This document shows, one piece after another, positions 20,189 to 28,052 of a stretch of 52,131 nt of DNA. A model generated the notes under the pieces. It had not been told where the DNA came from and ran no database searches. It saw only the letters and a list, made by a program, of their open reading frames with translations. The stretch lies in assembly GCA_025927655.1 (NCBI GenBank), contig JAICKY010000003.1:1-52131 (forward strand), given 5' to 3'. Within the stretch, counting starts at the first letter, position 1, and each line of letters starts with the position of its first letter. A program made the position numbers and the translations under genes. The DNA comes from Candidatus Saccharimonadota bacterium. Its GTDB lineage: Bacteria > Patescibacteriota > Saccharimonadia > Saccharimonadales > UBA4665.

Positions 20189-20280
20189 CGGTACATACAA
20201 AACCAGGGCTTAGAGGATGCGGGGCAAAACAACGTTGCATTGTTTTGAAACGGGTAAATCCCCGACCGTAAGGTCGTGGG
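20189..20280 (+). mobile_element. Decayed IS200/IS605 right end: last 19 codons of TnpA plus hairpin
   Basis: Codons 20189-20248 read RYIQNQGLEDAGQNNVALF and a stop, nearly the same as the transposase tail at 38-100 (RYIQNQGKEDAGQNNIELF). An imperfect hairpin follows at 20260-20280 (CCCCGACC, loop GTAA, GGTCGTGGG), again as in the first copy. Nothing of the transposase remains upstream, where the isochorismatase-like gene starts. It is a scar of an old insertion. Confidence 0.8.
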
Positions 20281-20308
20281 AAGTTTTAGTGCATATATCG
20301 GCGGTGCA

Positions 20309-22675
20309 ATGAAGAGACGCGAGTTTTTGATAGGGCAAGGAAGATTTTTGCAAAAGGACTTGCCAGGAGGGTCTTCTTTTCTTAAACTTAAGCAGTTAGC
20401 TCTGCAGCGGCTGCAGGATTTTTATTTTCGACTTTGGGCACTTGCCAGGATGCAGGGTGCTTTTTATATGGCAAAAAGAGGGCAGATGAAGCAAGCAGTA
20501 CAGACAAATGCCGGACATGTTTCTCTGAGTGAAGCATTCCATGCCCTGCAGGTGCTGACAATGTGCCGACCGTTCACGGGTTTGGATGAGTGGCGGCAAC
20601 AGGCAGGCGGCGCAGGGCATGGTGTGTTTGACCCGGCATTGGCCGCGATGCTTGCGAAGCAACCGCCGAGCAAAGCTGGCACGCTGGCACAGCCAAGCTT
20701 ATGGACGGCACTGCATTTTTCGATTGCTTTGCCGGTGCTCTTTTGGACAATTCGTAAATATAGCGAAGATCCGCTTACGGCGGGATTGCAGCTGAGCGAA
20801 GAGCGCGCCGCGCGCAGCTTCCCTGCCTTCATGCCCATCGCAGCGCATTACGTCGAGCATCGGCGACTGGCAGGGACGGTTGGCACGGCGCCGGATGCTG
20901 CCGCCTGGCGGGCTTTGCTCGATCGGCATATACAATTTCCTATAACCTCGGTGGGCGAGGCGCTGCAGGCGTTGCCGTCACCCTTGCAGAAAGCGGCAAA
21001 AGACGCGGTGCAGGGCGATGTCAGCTTGGCCGGCCGCATAGTTCTTGCCTACTTGGTCGAGCATGGCGTAGCTGCCGCGGCGCTTGGTATCGACAACCGT
21101 GTAAAGCCCTATATCGAGCCGATTGGCGACGGTCCACGGCAATCATTTTTTGAGCGTTTGTGCGCTGCATATGCCGAACTGCCACAGCTCGCGCCATTTC
21201 TCGATGACTACGATGGATGTAGCGTTCGGCTCGATGCCTTTTTAGGCTTGGTGTCTTGGTATGGCCGTCCGCACGTGGTGGAGATGGTTGTGCCGAATAT
21301 GTCTGGCGCGGCAGCTCACGCGGCACGGGCGCTCATCGCCCTTTTCAAAGAATTGGTCGCCGAAGGCTCCCCCGACTACACCCGTCCGCCTACGGCGGAA
21401 CTCGCAAGTGTTGAGAAGTTTCGTGAGACGCAGTCGCTCGAAGCGATCGGCAGATTGTCCTTTGTTGAAGATTTGCTCTACGATGCAGCGCACGACAAGC
21501 ACGCCGGCGGCATGGTGTTGCGGCGGCTCGTAACAAATATGTACCCGGAGGAAGAACGTCAGGCAGCATGGGGTAACGCTGAGCGTTACGTACCGGATGT
21601 ACGGCGCACTGGCTTTGCAACGTTCCGCCAGGACGTTGGCAACATTTTGTATGCCATGGGTTTGTTGGAGCAAAGTGACGAGGGACGCAGCCGGCGACTG
21701 GCTGACGCTGCCTGGCGAGTGCAATCAGCCGCGACAGTTTTCGAGATACGCACTCTTGTGCAGATGGCTCGTGTCACTGTCAGCGAAACTTTCGAGAACT
21801 GGCGCAAGCGCTACGCCAGCCATGAGCGGCTGCGTATCTTACGGTGGTTGCAGCATGCTTTTGGACTCGAGCGGCTGCCGCTTGCGCCGGTACCGTTTGA
21901 GGAGTTGGCGCTCAGTTTTGCAGGCTCAACGCGCGGTGATAGCTTCTACACTGTTCGTTTGCGCGAGGCTGAGGACGAAGGCTCGTGGCGCGTGCCCCTG
22001 CCTGCGCTTGCGCATCCGCTTGCTCGCGTACGCTACCACACGCTTGCAATGGGTGAGGTGCGCACAAGTGCCGAGGGGCTACCCTTTGCCGCCTGGCTGA
22101 GCATAACCAGCCCAAAAGGTACGGTGGAAGTGCCAGTTCCGGCACGCGGCAGTTTTGAGCTGTTTGGCCGGCCAGGCAGCGCGCACGCCGGCGAAGTTGT
22201 GGGGTTTGGCTGTTCGGTGCACCACGCGGCGCTCGCTGTACTGCTCGCCGAGCTGACTGCGCTTGGCGCCGCGCAGGGTGAGCTCCGTCAGCTTCTCCGC
22301 TCTGTTATGAGCCTCAACGATGGCGTGCACGAACGTTTGGACTTAGCTGACTTCCAGCTTGAGGAAATTGTTACTGCCGTGCACCAAGGGCGGCTACTAT
22401 CGTATGCCGACTATTTGCGCGAGCGTCCGCAGTTGTGTGAGGATGCTAGTCGTCCGCACTTGCAAACCTATACTGCCGGCGGCCCTGTTTCTACGGCGTG
22501 GGCTGAGCCAGCCGCCGCCCGCTTGCTATTCATTTGCCCTGCGCTTTACGATGCCGCGGACGCCCCGCCCCGCCCGCGCGCTAGCTGGTACGATGGCCGC
22601 GACGCCCGCCTTGCGCCGGCCACGCCATTTACGTGGCAATGCGTATATAAAGACGCGGAAGGTGTGCTTGCATGA
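20309..22675 (+). CDS. Large unknown mostly helical protein, about 788 aa
   Basis: I do not recognise this protein. It is soluble, rich in Ala, Leu and Arg, and seems mostly alpha-helical, with a more beta-like stretch (about residues 540-640: LSFAGSTRGDSFYTVRLRE, WLSITSPKGTVEVPVPARG) and a Pro-rich C-terminus. No nucleotide-binding, zinc or catalytic motif is evident. The start at 20309 (MKRREFLIG) is uncertain: an earlier start at 20276 lies inside the IS hairpin, and a later ATG at 20468 is possible. G+C is higher than in neighbours, hinting at transfer. The stop overlaps the next gene as ATGA, so the two form a unit. Confidence 0.7.
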   Translation: MKRREFLIGQGRFLQKDLPGGSSFLKLKQLALQRLQDFYFRLWALARMQGAFYMAKRGQMKQAVQTNAGHVSLSEAFHALQVLTMCRPFTGLDEWRQQAGGAGHGVFDPALAAMLAKQPPSKAGTLAQPSLWTALHFSIALPVLFWTIRKYSEDPLTAGLQLSEERAARSFPAFMPIAAHYVEHRRLAGTVGTAPDAAAWRALLDRHIQFPITSVGEALQALPSPLQKAAKDAVQGDVSLAGRIVLAYLVEHGVAAAALGIDNRVKPYIEPIGDGPRQSFFERLCAAYAELPQLAPFLDDYDGCSVRLDAFLGLVSWYGRPHVVEMVVPNMSGAAAHAARALIALFKELVAEGSPDYTRPPTAELASVEKFRETQSLEAIGRLSFVEDLLYDAAHDKHAGGMVLRRLVTNMYPEEERQAAWGNAERYVPDVRRTGFATFRQDVGNILYAMGLLEQSDEGRSRRLADAAWRVQSAATVFEIRTLVQMARVTVSETFENWRKRYASHERLRILRWLQHAFGLERLPLAPVPFEELALSFAGSTRGDSFYTVRLREAEDEGSWRVPLPALAHPLARVRYHTLAMGEVRTSAEGLPFAAWLSITSPKGTVEVPVPARGSFELFGRPGSAHAGEVVGFGCSVHHAALAVLLAELTALGAAQGELRQLLRSVMSLNDGVHERLDLADFQLEEIVTAVHQGRLLSYADYLRERPQLCEDASRPHLQTYTAGGPVSTAWAEPAAARLLFICPALYDAADAPPRPRASWYDGRDARLAPATPFTWQCVYKDAEGVLA

Positions 22676-23295
22676 ATGAAACCCTGCTTATCCTCAGCAC
22701 GGCTCTGGCGATCATCTCGCCGCTCAGTTACGTGGTGAGCATTCTTCGCGGCACGTCGCGGCCGCACCGCATAACTCGGTTTGCGCTGTGCTTCGTACTC
22801 TGTCTTAATTTTGCGAGCATTCTGGCGGCACATGGCAATACCGGCGCTAAGATGCTTGCTGGTATTTTCGCGGCACAGGCGTTGGTGGTGTTTGCTTTGA
22901 GTATCCCATTCGGCATGGGTGGCCGCGGCAAGTTCGACTGGATGTGTTTGGGTGTTGCGACATTGGGTATCGTTGGTTGGCGGACTACCGGCAACCCCAC
23001 GGTCGGCGTTATTTTTTCGGTGCTGGCGGACTTTTCCGCGTATGCGCCAGCAATTCGCAAGACCTGGCGTGAGCCAGATAGCGAATCGCACTGGACGTAC
23101 ACCACTAGTGCCCTCGCCGCCCTGCTTGGCCTTATGGCCTACCCGCTATCTGTAGCTTCACTTTTCCAACTATACATTGTCGTCATGGACACAGCCGTGG
23201 TGTTTTGCATTTATCACAAGCAAGTTCTACGAAGATTACTGGCCGAAGCTGCAACCGAAGGCGAAGATTTTTCGAATGAAGCCGTAGAACTTTAG
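22672..23295 (+). CDS. Membrane protein with two PQ-loop-like repeats, 207 aa
   Basis: About seven hydrophobic helices. Two segments have a similar make-up: YVVSILRGTSRPHRITRF near residue 20 and AYAPAIRKTWREPDSESHW near residue 125, each a helix-turn with Pro, Lys/Arg and a following aromatic helix. This resembles PQ-loop/SemiSWEET-type transporters, though the exact Pro-Gln is absent, so the family link is tentative. The C-terminal tail is acidic. ATGA overlap with the large unknown gene indicates coupled translation, suggesting that the two proteins act together at the membrane. Confidence 0.65.
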   Translation: MNETLLILSTALAIISPLSYVVSILRGTSRPHRITRFALCFVLCLNFASILAAHGNTGAKMLAGIFAAQALVVFALSIPFGMGGRGKFDWMCLGVATLGIVGWRTTGNPTVGVIFSVLADFSAYAPAIRKTWREPDSESHWTYTTSALAALLGLMAYPLSVASLFQLYIVVMDTAVVFCIYHKQVLRRLLAEAATEGEDFSNEAVEL

Positions 23296-23405
23296 GCGGT
23301 TTGTGAAATCGTAGTAAAGCCGATGCCTACGGTCCCGAAAGTTTGATTCCAGGCTGACACTTCTGCCGAGTATTATGCAAAATGTTAATTTGCTATGCTA
23401 GGTAC

Positions 23406-24728
23406 ATGCCTAGAAAGATTGTGATTATTGGTGGCGGCCTTGCTGGGGCCGCTGCGGCACATACTCTCACGCGGCGTGGATACAAAGTAACGATTATCGA
23501 ACGTCGAAACTATGTCGGTGGCCGAATTCACAGTGAGCTTGTTGATGGAGCGGCGGTCGAAATGGGTGCCGGGTTTCTTACAAAAGGCTATACGAACCTG
23601 CTCGGCTTTATGACCGAGTACAGACTAGACCAGCGGCTTTATAGGCAACATGGCAGTTCGGCAATCTCTCGTGATGGCAATGTCCGCGCAGTCACGCCAA
23701 GAGCCTTGCTAGGCAACCGGGTATTATCTTGGGGAGCAAAAGCACATGTCTTGCCGCTACTCTTGAAAACATTTGCTAGTTGGACCGACCTCGACATCCA
23801 TGCTTTCTGGAGAGCCGACAAGTATGACGAGCGATCCGTTACAGATATGTTTACGTCCCAAAGTGGCAAAGAATTTTTAGAATACGCGTTGCAGCCAATG
23901 CTTAACGGTTATTTCTATTGGACACCCGAACATACTAGCGAGGCTATGCTGCGTATCCTTTGCAAGACAGCATTTTCTCATGGTACATACAAAATGGAGG
24001 GTGGTTTGCAGCAAATACCGGAGAAAGCAGCAGAAAAGAGCGAACTGCTACTCGGTCATACTGTTATGCGCGTAGAGCAAACGCCTACCGGCTACAGTGT
24101 CATAGCGGAGTATGGCGGCAAAGAGCAAATTGTCCAAGCGGATGGCGTCATCTGCGCTACCACCGCCACGGTTGTACCAGAAATTTTCTCCGATCTGACC
24201 GATCTGCAAAAGAACTTTTTCAAGTCAGTCCAGTATTCGTCTGGAGCGCTTACTGCCCGGACGTATCGGCAAGATCAAACTCGTGGCGACAGGGCTATCG
24301 CTTTTCCGCGCGTTGAAGGAACCGAGCTTTCAGCAGTAACCCTCTCTCCAGAACCTGGCTCAGGAAACGCGACATACGCAACCGTTAAAACATATGCATC
24401 GGGTGCTATTGCGGCAAAGCTTGGTGGTTTATCAGACCGGGAGTTGCAGGACAGTCTCGCTGCGGCCATGAGCCCCGTGCATGATCTCGTTTTGGTCGGC
24501 AAGCCACGCCCTGTGGCGACGCACGTTCAGCGATGGCAAGAAGCGTTGCCTTTCTTTGATGTAGGACATTTCAAACGGCTCCGCCAATTTGCGAATGGCG
24601 GCATAGAAGATCAAAATCAGCCAGTTACCTTTGCGGGAGACTATATTGGCGGCCCATTCATGGAAGGCGCATTCACAAGTGGCATCCAGGCTGCGGAGCG
24701 GCTCGACGCGCGGCTTCGCAACGAGTAG
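23406..24728 (+). CDS. FAD-dependent amine-oxidase/protoporphyrinogen-oxidase-like enzyme
   Basis: A 440-aa flavoprotein. The Rossmann motif IIGGGLAGAAAAHTL, the ribose-binding Glu in IIERRNYVGGRI and the C-terminal FAD motif FAGDYIGGPFMEGAF are complete. The family covers amine oxidases, HemY-like oxidases and carotenoid desaturases; the substrate is unknown, and no heme genes are nearby. The start at 23406 is fixed by the motif; a TATGCT box 6 nt upstream predicts a leaderless message. It precedes the candidate graspetide genes by 222 nt with a separate promoter, so membership in that locus is uncertain. Confidence 0.85.
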   Translation: MPRKIVIIGGGLAGAAAAHTLTRRGYKVTIIERRNYVGGRIHSELVDGAAVEMGAGFLTKGYTNLLGFMTEYRLDQRLYRQHGSSAISRDGNVRAVTPRALLGNRVLSWGAKAHVLPLLLKTFASWTDLDIHAFWRADKYDERSVTDMFTSQSGKEFLEYALQPMLNGYFYWTPEHTSEAMLRILCKTAFSHGTYKMEGGLQQIPEKAAEKSELLLGHTVMRVEQTPTGYSVIAEYGGKEQIVQADGVICATTATVVPEIFSDLTDLQKNFFKSVQYSSGALTARTYRQDQTRGDRAIAFPRVEGTELSAVTLSPEPGSGNATYATVKTYASGAIAAKLGGLSDRELQDSLAAAMSPVHDLVLVGKPRPVATHVQRWQEALPFFDVGHFKRLRQFANGGIEDQNQPVTFAGDYIGGPFMEGAFTSGIQAAERLDARLRNE

Positions 24729-24729
24729 G

Positions 24730-24852
24730 TCATTGCAACTCCTCTGGGTGGAACACTATGACGCCACCTTCGCTATAAACAAAGCCAAGTTTCTCTAATT
24801 TACATTCAAACTTATTTTGCCGAACTGTTCTGCTGCGGAGGGCACGTCTCAT
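24730..24852 (-). CDS. Possible 40-aa small protein
   Basis: A minus-strand frame in the gap between the flavin oxidase and the graspetide promoter. It has a basic start (MRRALRSRTVRQNK) and a hydrophobic, ordered-looking end (KLGFVYSEGGVIVFHPEEL). No ribosome-binding site is present, and the ATG lies in the palindrome GTCTCATGAGAC. It may be a remnant of a larger gene. Confidence 0.3.
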   Translation of the reverse strand: MRRALRSRTVRQNKFECKLEKLGFVYSEGGVIVFHPEELQ

Positions 24853-24893
24853 GAGACAGTGCGCTATTAGTTGTGCCGCTGCTCGATACTAAG

Positions 24894-24922
24894 TTGCGTT
24901 ATCGTGTGCACGGTTGTAAAAT
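24894..24922 (+). promoter_or_regulatory. Promoter of the candidate graspetide locus
   Basis: TTGCGT (24894-24899), 17 nt, TAAAAT (24917-24922). Start near 24929, then GAGGA at 24939-24943 and the ATG at 24951. Confidence 0.6.
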
Positions 24923-24950
24923 GTAGTAGCATCTTAATGAGGAATGTATA

Positions 24951-25217
24951 ATGGCATCTTCGCACGAAGGACATCCACAAATAGATACGACAGCGCCATT
25001 CGGTGTCGAATATTTTACGAACCTTGATACGATTGAAATTAAGGCAGATAAGCTATCTCTAGGAGGACTCTCTTGTATCCGTGGTGACGGATCCGGTCCT
25101 GCGGATGCAATCTCGCCACATCCTTCAGCAGACACAGGAGAGACCAAGCCCGGAAATCCTGGAGATCCTTTGCCAGACCCACGTCCACCTAGGGCGGATG
25201 TGACTAGTCTTTTTTAA
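24951..25217 (+). CDS. Candidate graspetide precursor peptide, 88 aa
   Basis: A small protein directly before an ATP-grasp peptide ligase. Residues 15-25 read APFGVEYFTNL, similar in style to the PFG/PWG-x-R/E-Y leader motif of ATP-grasp-target RiPPs. The C-terminal half (about 44-88) is disordered and rich in Pro and Gly, with seven acidic residues (Asp46, 52, 61, Glu64, Asp72, 76, 83) interleaved with Ser, Thr and one Lys (Lys66), which are the donors and acceptors for omega-ester or omega-amide macrocycles. It has a promoter and a GAGGA site 7 nt before ATG. No paralogous tandem core repeat is obvious. Precursor identity is inferred from position and composition. Confidence 0.65.
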   Translation: MASSHEGHPQIDTTAPFGVEYFTNLDTIEIKADKLSLGGLSCIRGDGSGPADAISPHPSADTGETKPGNPGDPLPDPRPPRADVTSLF

Positions 25218-25220
25218 GAC

Positions 25221-26201
25221 ATGGCAAAGACTAGCCGACAAATTCTCGTTATCACTGACGTTGAGGACGTGCATGTTCCCTATGTCCAAAAGCACCTGAA
25301 GACGCCGATGATCCTACTTGATCCGCGTGCGCTCCTGCGCGGTACGACGCTGACGTATGAGACTAAAAGCGGCCACACGATCCCAACGTATGATGGTATT
25401 GTCCTCGATTCCGTGTCTGGGGTGTGGTTTCGTAAACCACAAAATGTGACGTTGGACGTCGTACCGGTTGCGGAACCATATAAAAAGTACGCTGCTCGTG
25501 CACTAGAAACACACTTCTCGTCATTGTATGCTGCATTTCAGGACGCGTGTTGGATTTCTGATTACTATTCTTTGTGGCGTGCCAGTGACAAGACATTACA
25601 ACTCACGCTTGCCAAGCAAATCGGATTCAAGGTGCCTGATACGGTTGCTACCTCTGACGCTAACGTCGCGCGAGAGTTTATTGCTACGCACGACGCAAGT
25701 ATTGTGAAAACACTTGCGTCAGCGTGGACAAAAGTCGAAGGTGTAAGAAAGGGCTTCTACACAACACTAGTCGACAAAAAGAAGATGCCTAGTTTCGATA
25801 ATCTATATCTATCTCCTGCTATATTCCAAGCGGCTATTGATCCGGATTTTGAGCTGAGGGTGACTGTTGTGGGCGATAAGGTCTTCCCTGCTACTGTACG
25901 ATATGACTCGCCGGATCCTAAGAAGTACGCTCAGACACGCGATTGGCGACTGGGCCATGCTTATGGCAAATTAGCCTTTGGTAAGTATGATGCATTTCCG
26001 TCAGATATCGCCGATATGTGCCGGTGCCACGTAAAGGACCTTGGTCTTATGTTCGGAGCTATTGATTTGATAGTAGACAAAGAGGGTGACTATTGGTTTC
26101 TCGAAAATAATCCGAATGGACAATGGGCTTTTATTGAAATCTCGACAGGACAACAGATTGGCAAAGCGATTGCTGACCTGCTTGAGGCCGGGTCAGTTTG
26201 A
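25221..26201 (+). CDS. MvdD/SAV_5884-like ATP-grasp ligase (graspetide maturase)
   Basis: A 326-aa ATP-grasp enzyme of the RiPP-maturase type. The pre-ATP-grasp domain contains SGVWFRKPQ; then CWISDYYSLWRASDKTLQL and AKQIGFKVPDTVATSD, a typical lid and nucleotide region; finally FLENNPNGQWAFIE near residue 295, the metal-binding ExNPxGQW signature shared with MvdC/MvdD. These enzymes activate Asp/Glu side chains by phosphorylation and couple them to Ser, Thr or Lys of the same peptide. It begins 3 nt after the small precursor gene, with no own ribosome-binding site, so the two are coupled. Confidence 0.85.
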   Translation: MAKTSRQILVITDVEDVHVPYVQKHLKTPMILLDPRALLRGTTLTYETKSGHTIPTYDGIVLDSVSGVWFRKPQNVTLDVVPVAEPYKKYAARALETHFSSLYAAFQDACWISDYYSLWRASDKTLQLTLAKQIGFKVPDTVATSDANVAREFIATHDASIVKTLASAWTKVEGVRKGFYTTLVDKKKMPSFDNLYLSPAIFQAAIDPDFELRVTVVGDKVFPATVRYDSPDPKKYAQTRDWRLGHAYGKLAFGKYDAFPSDIADMCRCHVKDLGLMFGAIDLIVDKEGDYWFLENNPNGQWAFIEISTGQQIGKAIADLLEAGSV

Positions 26202-26215
26202 GGTATGCTGGAGGC

Positions 26216-26689
26216 ATGATTAAAAGTAGTGCTCCCGAAAACTACGTGTGTCCAATTTGTTTGGGTGTTCAAGAAGTCGTCAGTGATGATACGCTGATGC
26301 GTCCGGCTGATATTATCTATAAAGATAGGCTTGTCACAGCCTTCATCAATTCATTTTTCGTTGGCCAAAATGCCGGGCATGCAATAGTTGTTCCGAACGA
26401 CCATTACGAGAATATCTATGATCTCCCGGCTGAATACGGTCATCGCATTTTTGATGTAGCGCAGCGCATTGCGCTCGCCATGAAGGAAGCCTATGGTTGC
26501 GACGGGATAACGACCCGACAAAACAATGAGCCGGCCGGTGACCAGCATGCATTTCATTTCCACTTCCATGTTTTTCCACGCTACACGGATGACGGTTACA
26601 ATACTGTCCAGCCTTCTGAAAAGCGTCTGGCAGAACCCGGACAGCGGGCTGAGTACGCTGCCAAGCTAAAGGCTCAGCTAACGAAGTAG
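26216..26689 (+). CDS. HIT-family hydrolase
   Basis: A 157-aa histidine-triad protein. The triad HAFHFHFHVFPRY (H-x-H-x-H) and the upstream NNEPAGDQH block are complete. An N-terminal CPIC pair could bind a metal. HIT enzymes hydrolyse nucleotidyl bonds such as AMP-lysine or dinucleoside polyphosphates. The start at 26216 follows a TATGCT box by 6 nt with TTGAGG 16 nt further upstream, so it may have its own leaderless message, though it lies only 14 nt after the ATP-grasp gene. A role in the peptide pathway is possible but unproven. Confidence 0.88.
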   Translation: MIKSSAPENYVCPICLGVQEVVSDDTLMRPADIIYKDRLVTAFINSFFVGQNAGHAIVVPNDHYENIYDLPAEYGHRIFDVAQRIALAMKEAYGCDGITTRQNNEPAGDQHAFHFHFHVFPRYTDDGYNTVQPSEKRLAEPGQRAEYAAKLKAQLTK

Positions 26690-26887
26690 CGCGCCTGACA
26701 AGCTGAACGGATGGGCGAGGTGGTATAAGCCCTGCTCAATCTTGGGCCGAATAGCGAATGTTCGAAATGGGTTTTGTAGCCTGCTGAGTGGCAGTATTGA
26801 AAGCATCTCTTAAAACGGTACTTTTTAGGTTGGTTCTGAGTAGCGGAAACAGGCGGGTCAAGTTTCTGGGGTTCTTTGCCCGATTGG

Positions 26888-27352
26888 CTACACGCTCAGG
26901 CCAAGCTGGCTGACCACGCTATTTGGGCCATAGGAAAATGAGTCGCCAGATTCCAGGGCCCTGCGCCATGCCGCTACGACTGCACCCCGGTCCATCTTCA
27001 TAGACTCAAACCAAGCGGGCTGCGCAACAGGATTAGAATACGCGTTGCTTCCCCAGGTAGCTATTTCATACAGAATAGGTATAGCGTTGATGCCCTCGGG
27101 AGTGAGCTTGTAGATTGTTTTTCGTTTGTCGGCAGGGTCCGGCAATCTGACAATAATGCCTTTTTCCTCTAGGTGATTGAGCCGGTCAGTTAGTACGCTT
27201 GAACCAATCCGCTCTTCGGACTCCAAAAATTCGCCAAATGTCTTTTTGCCGAGCGTCGTCATATCCCGATAAATAACCATAGACCACGTATCGCCGAATA
27301 TCTCGACGGCGTAATTTATGGGACAATCTGATTTATGATCTGCTCGTTTCAT
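26888..27352 (-). CDS. HxlR-family transcriptional regulator
   Basis: A 154-aa winged-helix regulator. The HxlR pattern is clear: DCPINYAVEIFGDTWSMVIY with the early Cys, then SSVLTDRLNHLEEKGIIVR as the recognition helix and wing, then KRKTIYKLTPEG. Many HxlR proteins sense electrophiles or oxidants through the N-terminal Cys. The start at 27352 is set by a TTGATT-17-TACAAT promoter 6 nt upstream; an upstream start at 27421 would include the operator. It is divergent from the reductase-like gene and probably controls both. Confidence 0.9.
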   Translation of the reverse strand: MKRADHKSDCPINYAVEIFGDTWSMVIYRDMTTLGKKTFGEFLESEERIGSSVLTDRLNHLEEKGIIVRLPDPADKRKTIYKLTPEGINAIPILYEIATWGSNAYSNPVAQPAWFESMKMDRGAVVAAWRRALESGDSFSYGPNSVVSQLGLSV

Positions 27353-27358
27353 GGTAGT

Positions 27359-27400
27359 ATTGTAGCATACTTGACTTTGATAATCAAAGTGAGTTATTCT
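27359..27400. promoter_or_regulatory. Overlapping divergent promoters with a palindromic operator
   Basis: Minus strand: TTGATT (27382-27387), 17 nt, TACAAT (27359-27364). Plus strand: TTGACT (27371-27376), 18 nt, TATTCT (27395-27400). The 17-nt palindrome ACTTTGATAATCAAAGT (27374-27390) covers both -35 boxes, and a second ACTTTGATCA half lies at 27411-27420. This is the natural HxlR binding site. Confidence 0.75.
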
Positions 27401-27448
27401 ACCCAGTGTTACTTTGATCATAAAACTAAATGAAAGAGTTATAGAAGT

Positions 27449-28042
27449 ATGCGAAAAATAATTGTATTATCAATGATTACCCTGGACGGCGTCATGCAAG
27501 GCATGGGCGGCCCAACGGAAGACCCATCAAACAACTTTGCTTACGGCGGCTGGAGCGCGCCATACGACGACGAAGTACTGCGCGAGACTATGCCAAAGTG
27601 GATGAAGTCTTCCGACCTCCTGCTAGGCCGGAAAACGTTTGAAATCTTTTCGTCTGTCTGGCCGCAGCGCGAGGCTGTATGGCCGGGCATTAACGACGTT
27701 ACAAAATATGTCGTAAGCAGCACCATGAAGGAAGGCGACTGGAAAAACTCTGTGTTCCTCGAAGACGTCGAGGCTATCAAGAAGCTGAAAAACTCAGAGG
27801 GCTCAGACTTGCAAGTATGGGGCAGCAGCAACCTCGTCCAGACACTGTTCAAGCATGATTTAGTTGATGAACTCTGGTTGCAAATTCACCCGCTCACCCT
27901 CGGTACCGGCAAAAAGTTATTCGGTGAAGGCACGAGCCCTGCCGCCTACACTGTTATCGAGAGTACGACAACGCCGAGCGGAGTCATTGTGGTCACTTAC
28001 AAGCGTGCTGGAGACGTTAAAACCGGAACTGTCGGCGTATAA
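27449..28042 (+). CDS. Dihydrofolate-reductase/RibD-C-like protein
   Basis: A 197-aa protein of the RibD C-terminal/DHFR-fold family (YwjB-like): N-terminal MRKIIVLSMITLDGVMQGMG, middle LLLGRKTFEIFSSVWP, then DLQVWGSSNLVQTLFKHDLV and a final strand GVIVVTYKR. These proteins bind NADPH and reduce uncertain substrates; true DHFR is unlikely because the catalytic acidic residue position is not conserved. It is preceded by the HxlR-controlled promoter, a common partnership. Confidence 0.85.
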   Translation: MRKIIVLSMITLDGVMQGMGGPTEDPSNNFAYGGWSAPYDDEVLRETMPKWMKSSDLLLGRKTFEIFSSVWPQREAVWPGINDVTKYVVSSTMKEGDWKNSVFLEDVEAIKKLKNSEGSDLQVWGSSNLVQTLFKHDLVDELWLQIHPLTLGTGKKLFGEGTSPAAYTVIESTTTPSGVIVVTYKRAGDVKTGTVGV

Positions 28043-28052
28043 TACAGGCAGT

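Noticed and set aside
20158-20232. N-terminal extension of the isochorismatase-like protein
   Set aside because: It reads antisense through the IS200/IS605 remnant and ignores the strong GGAGGG site before 20157.
26690-26887. Minus-strand frame ending in residues like FNTATQQATKPISNIRYSAQD
   Set aside because: Too short and without start or similarity; perhaps a gene remnant but not supportable. I see nothing else in this gap.
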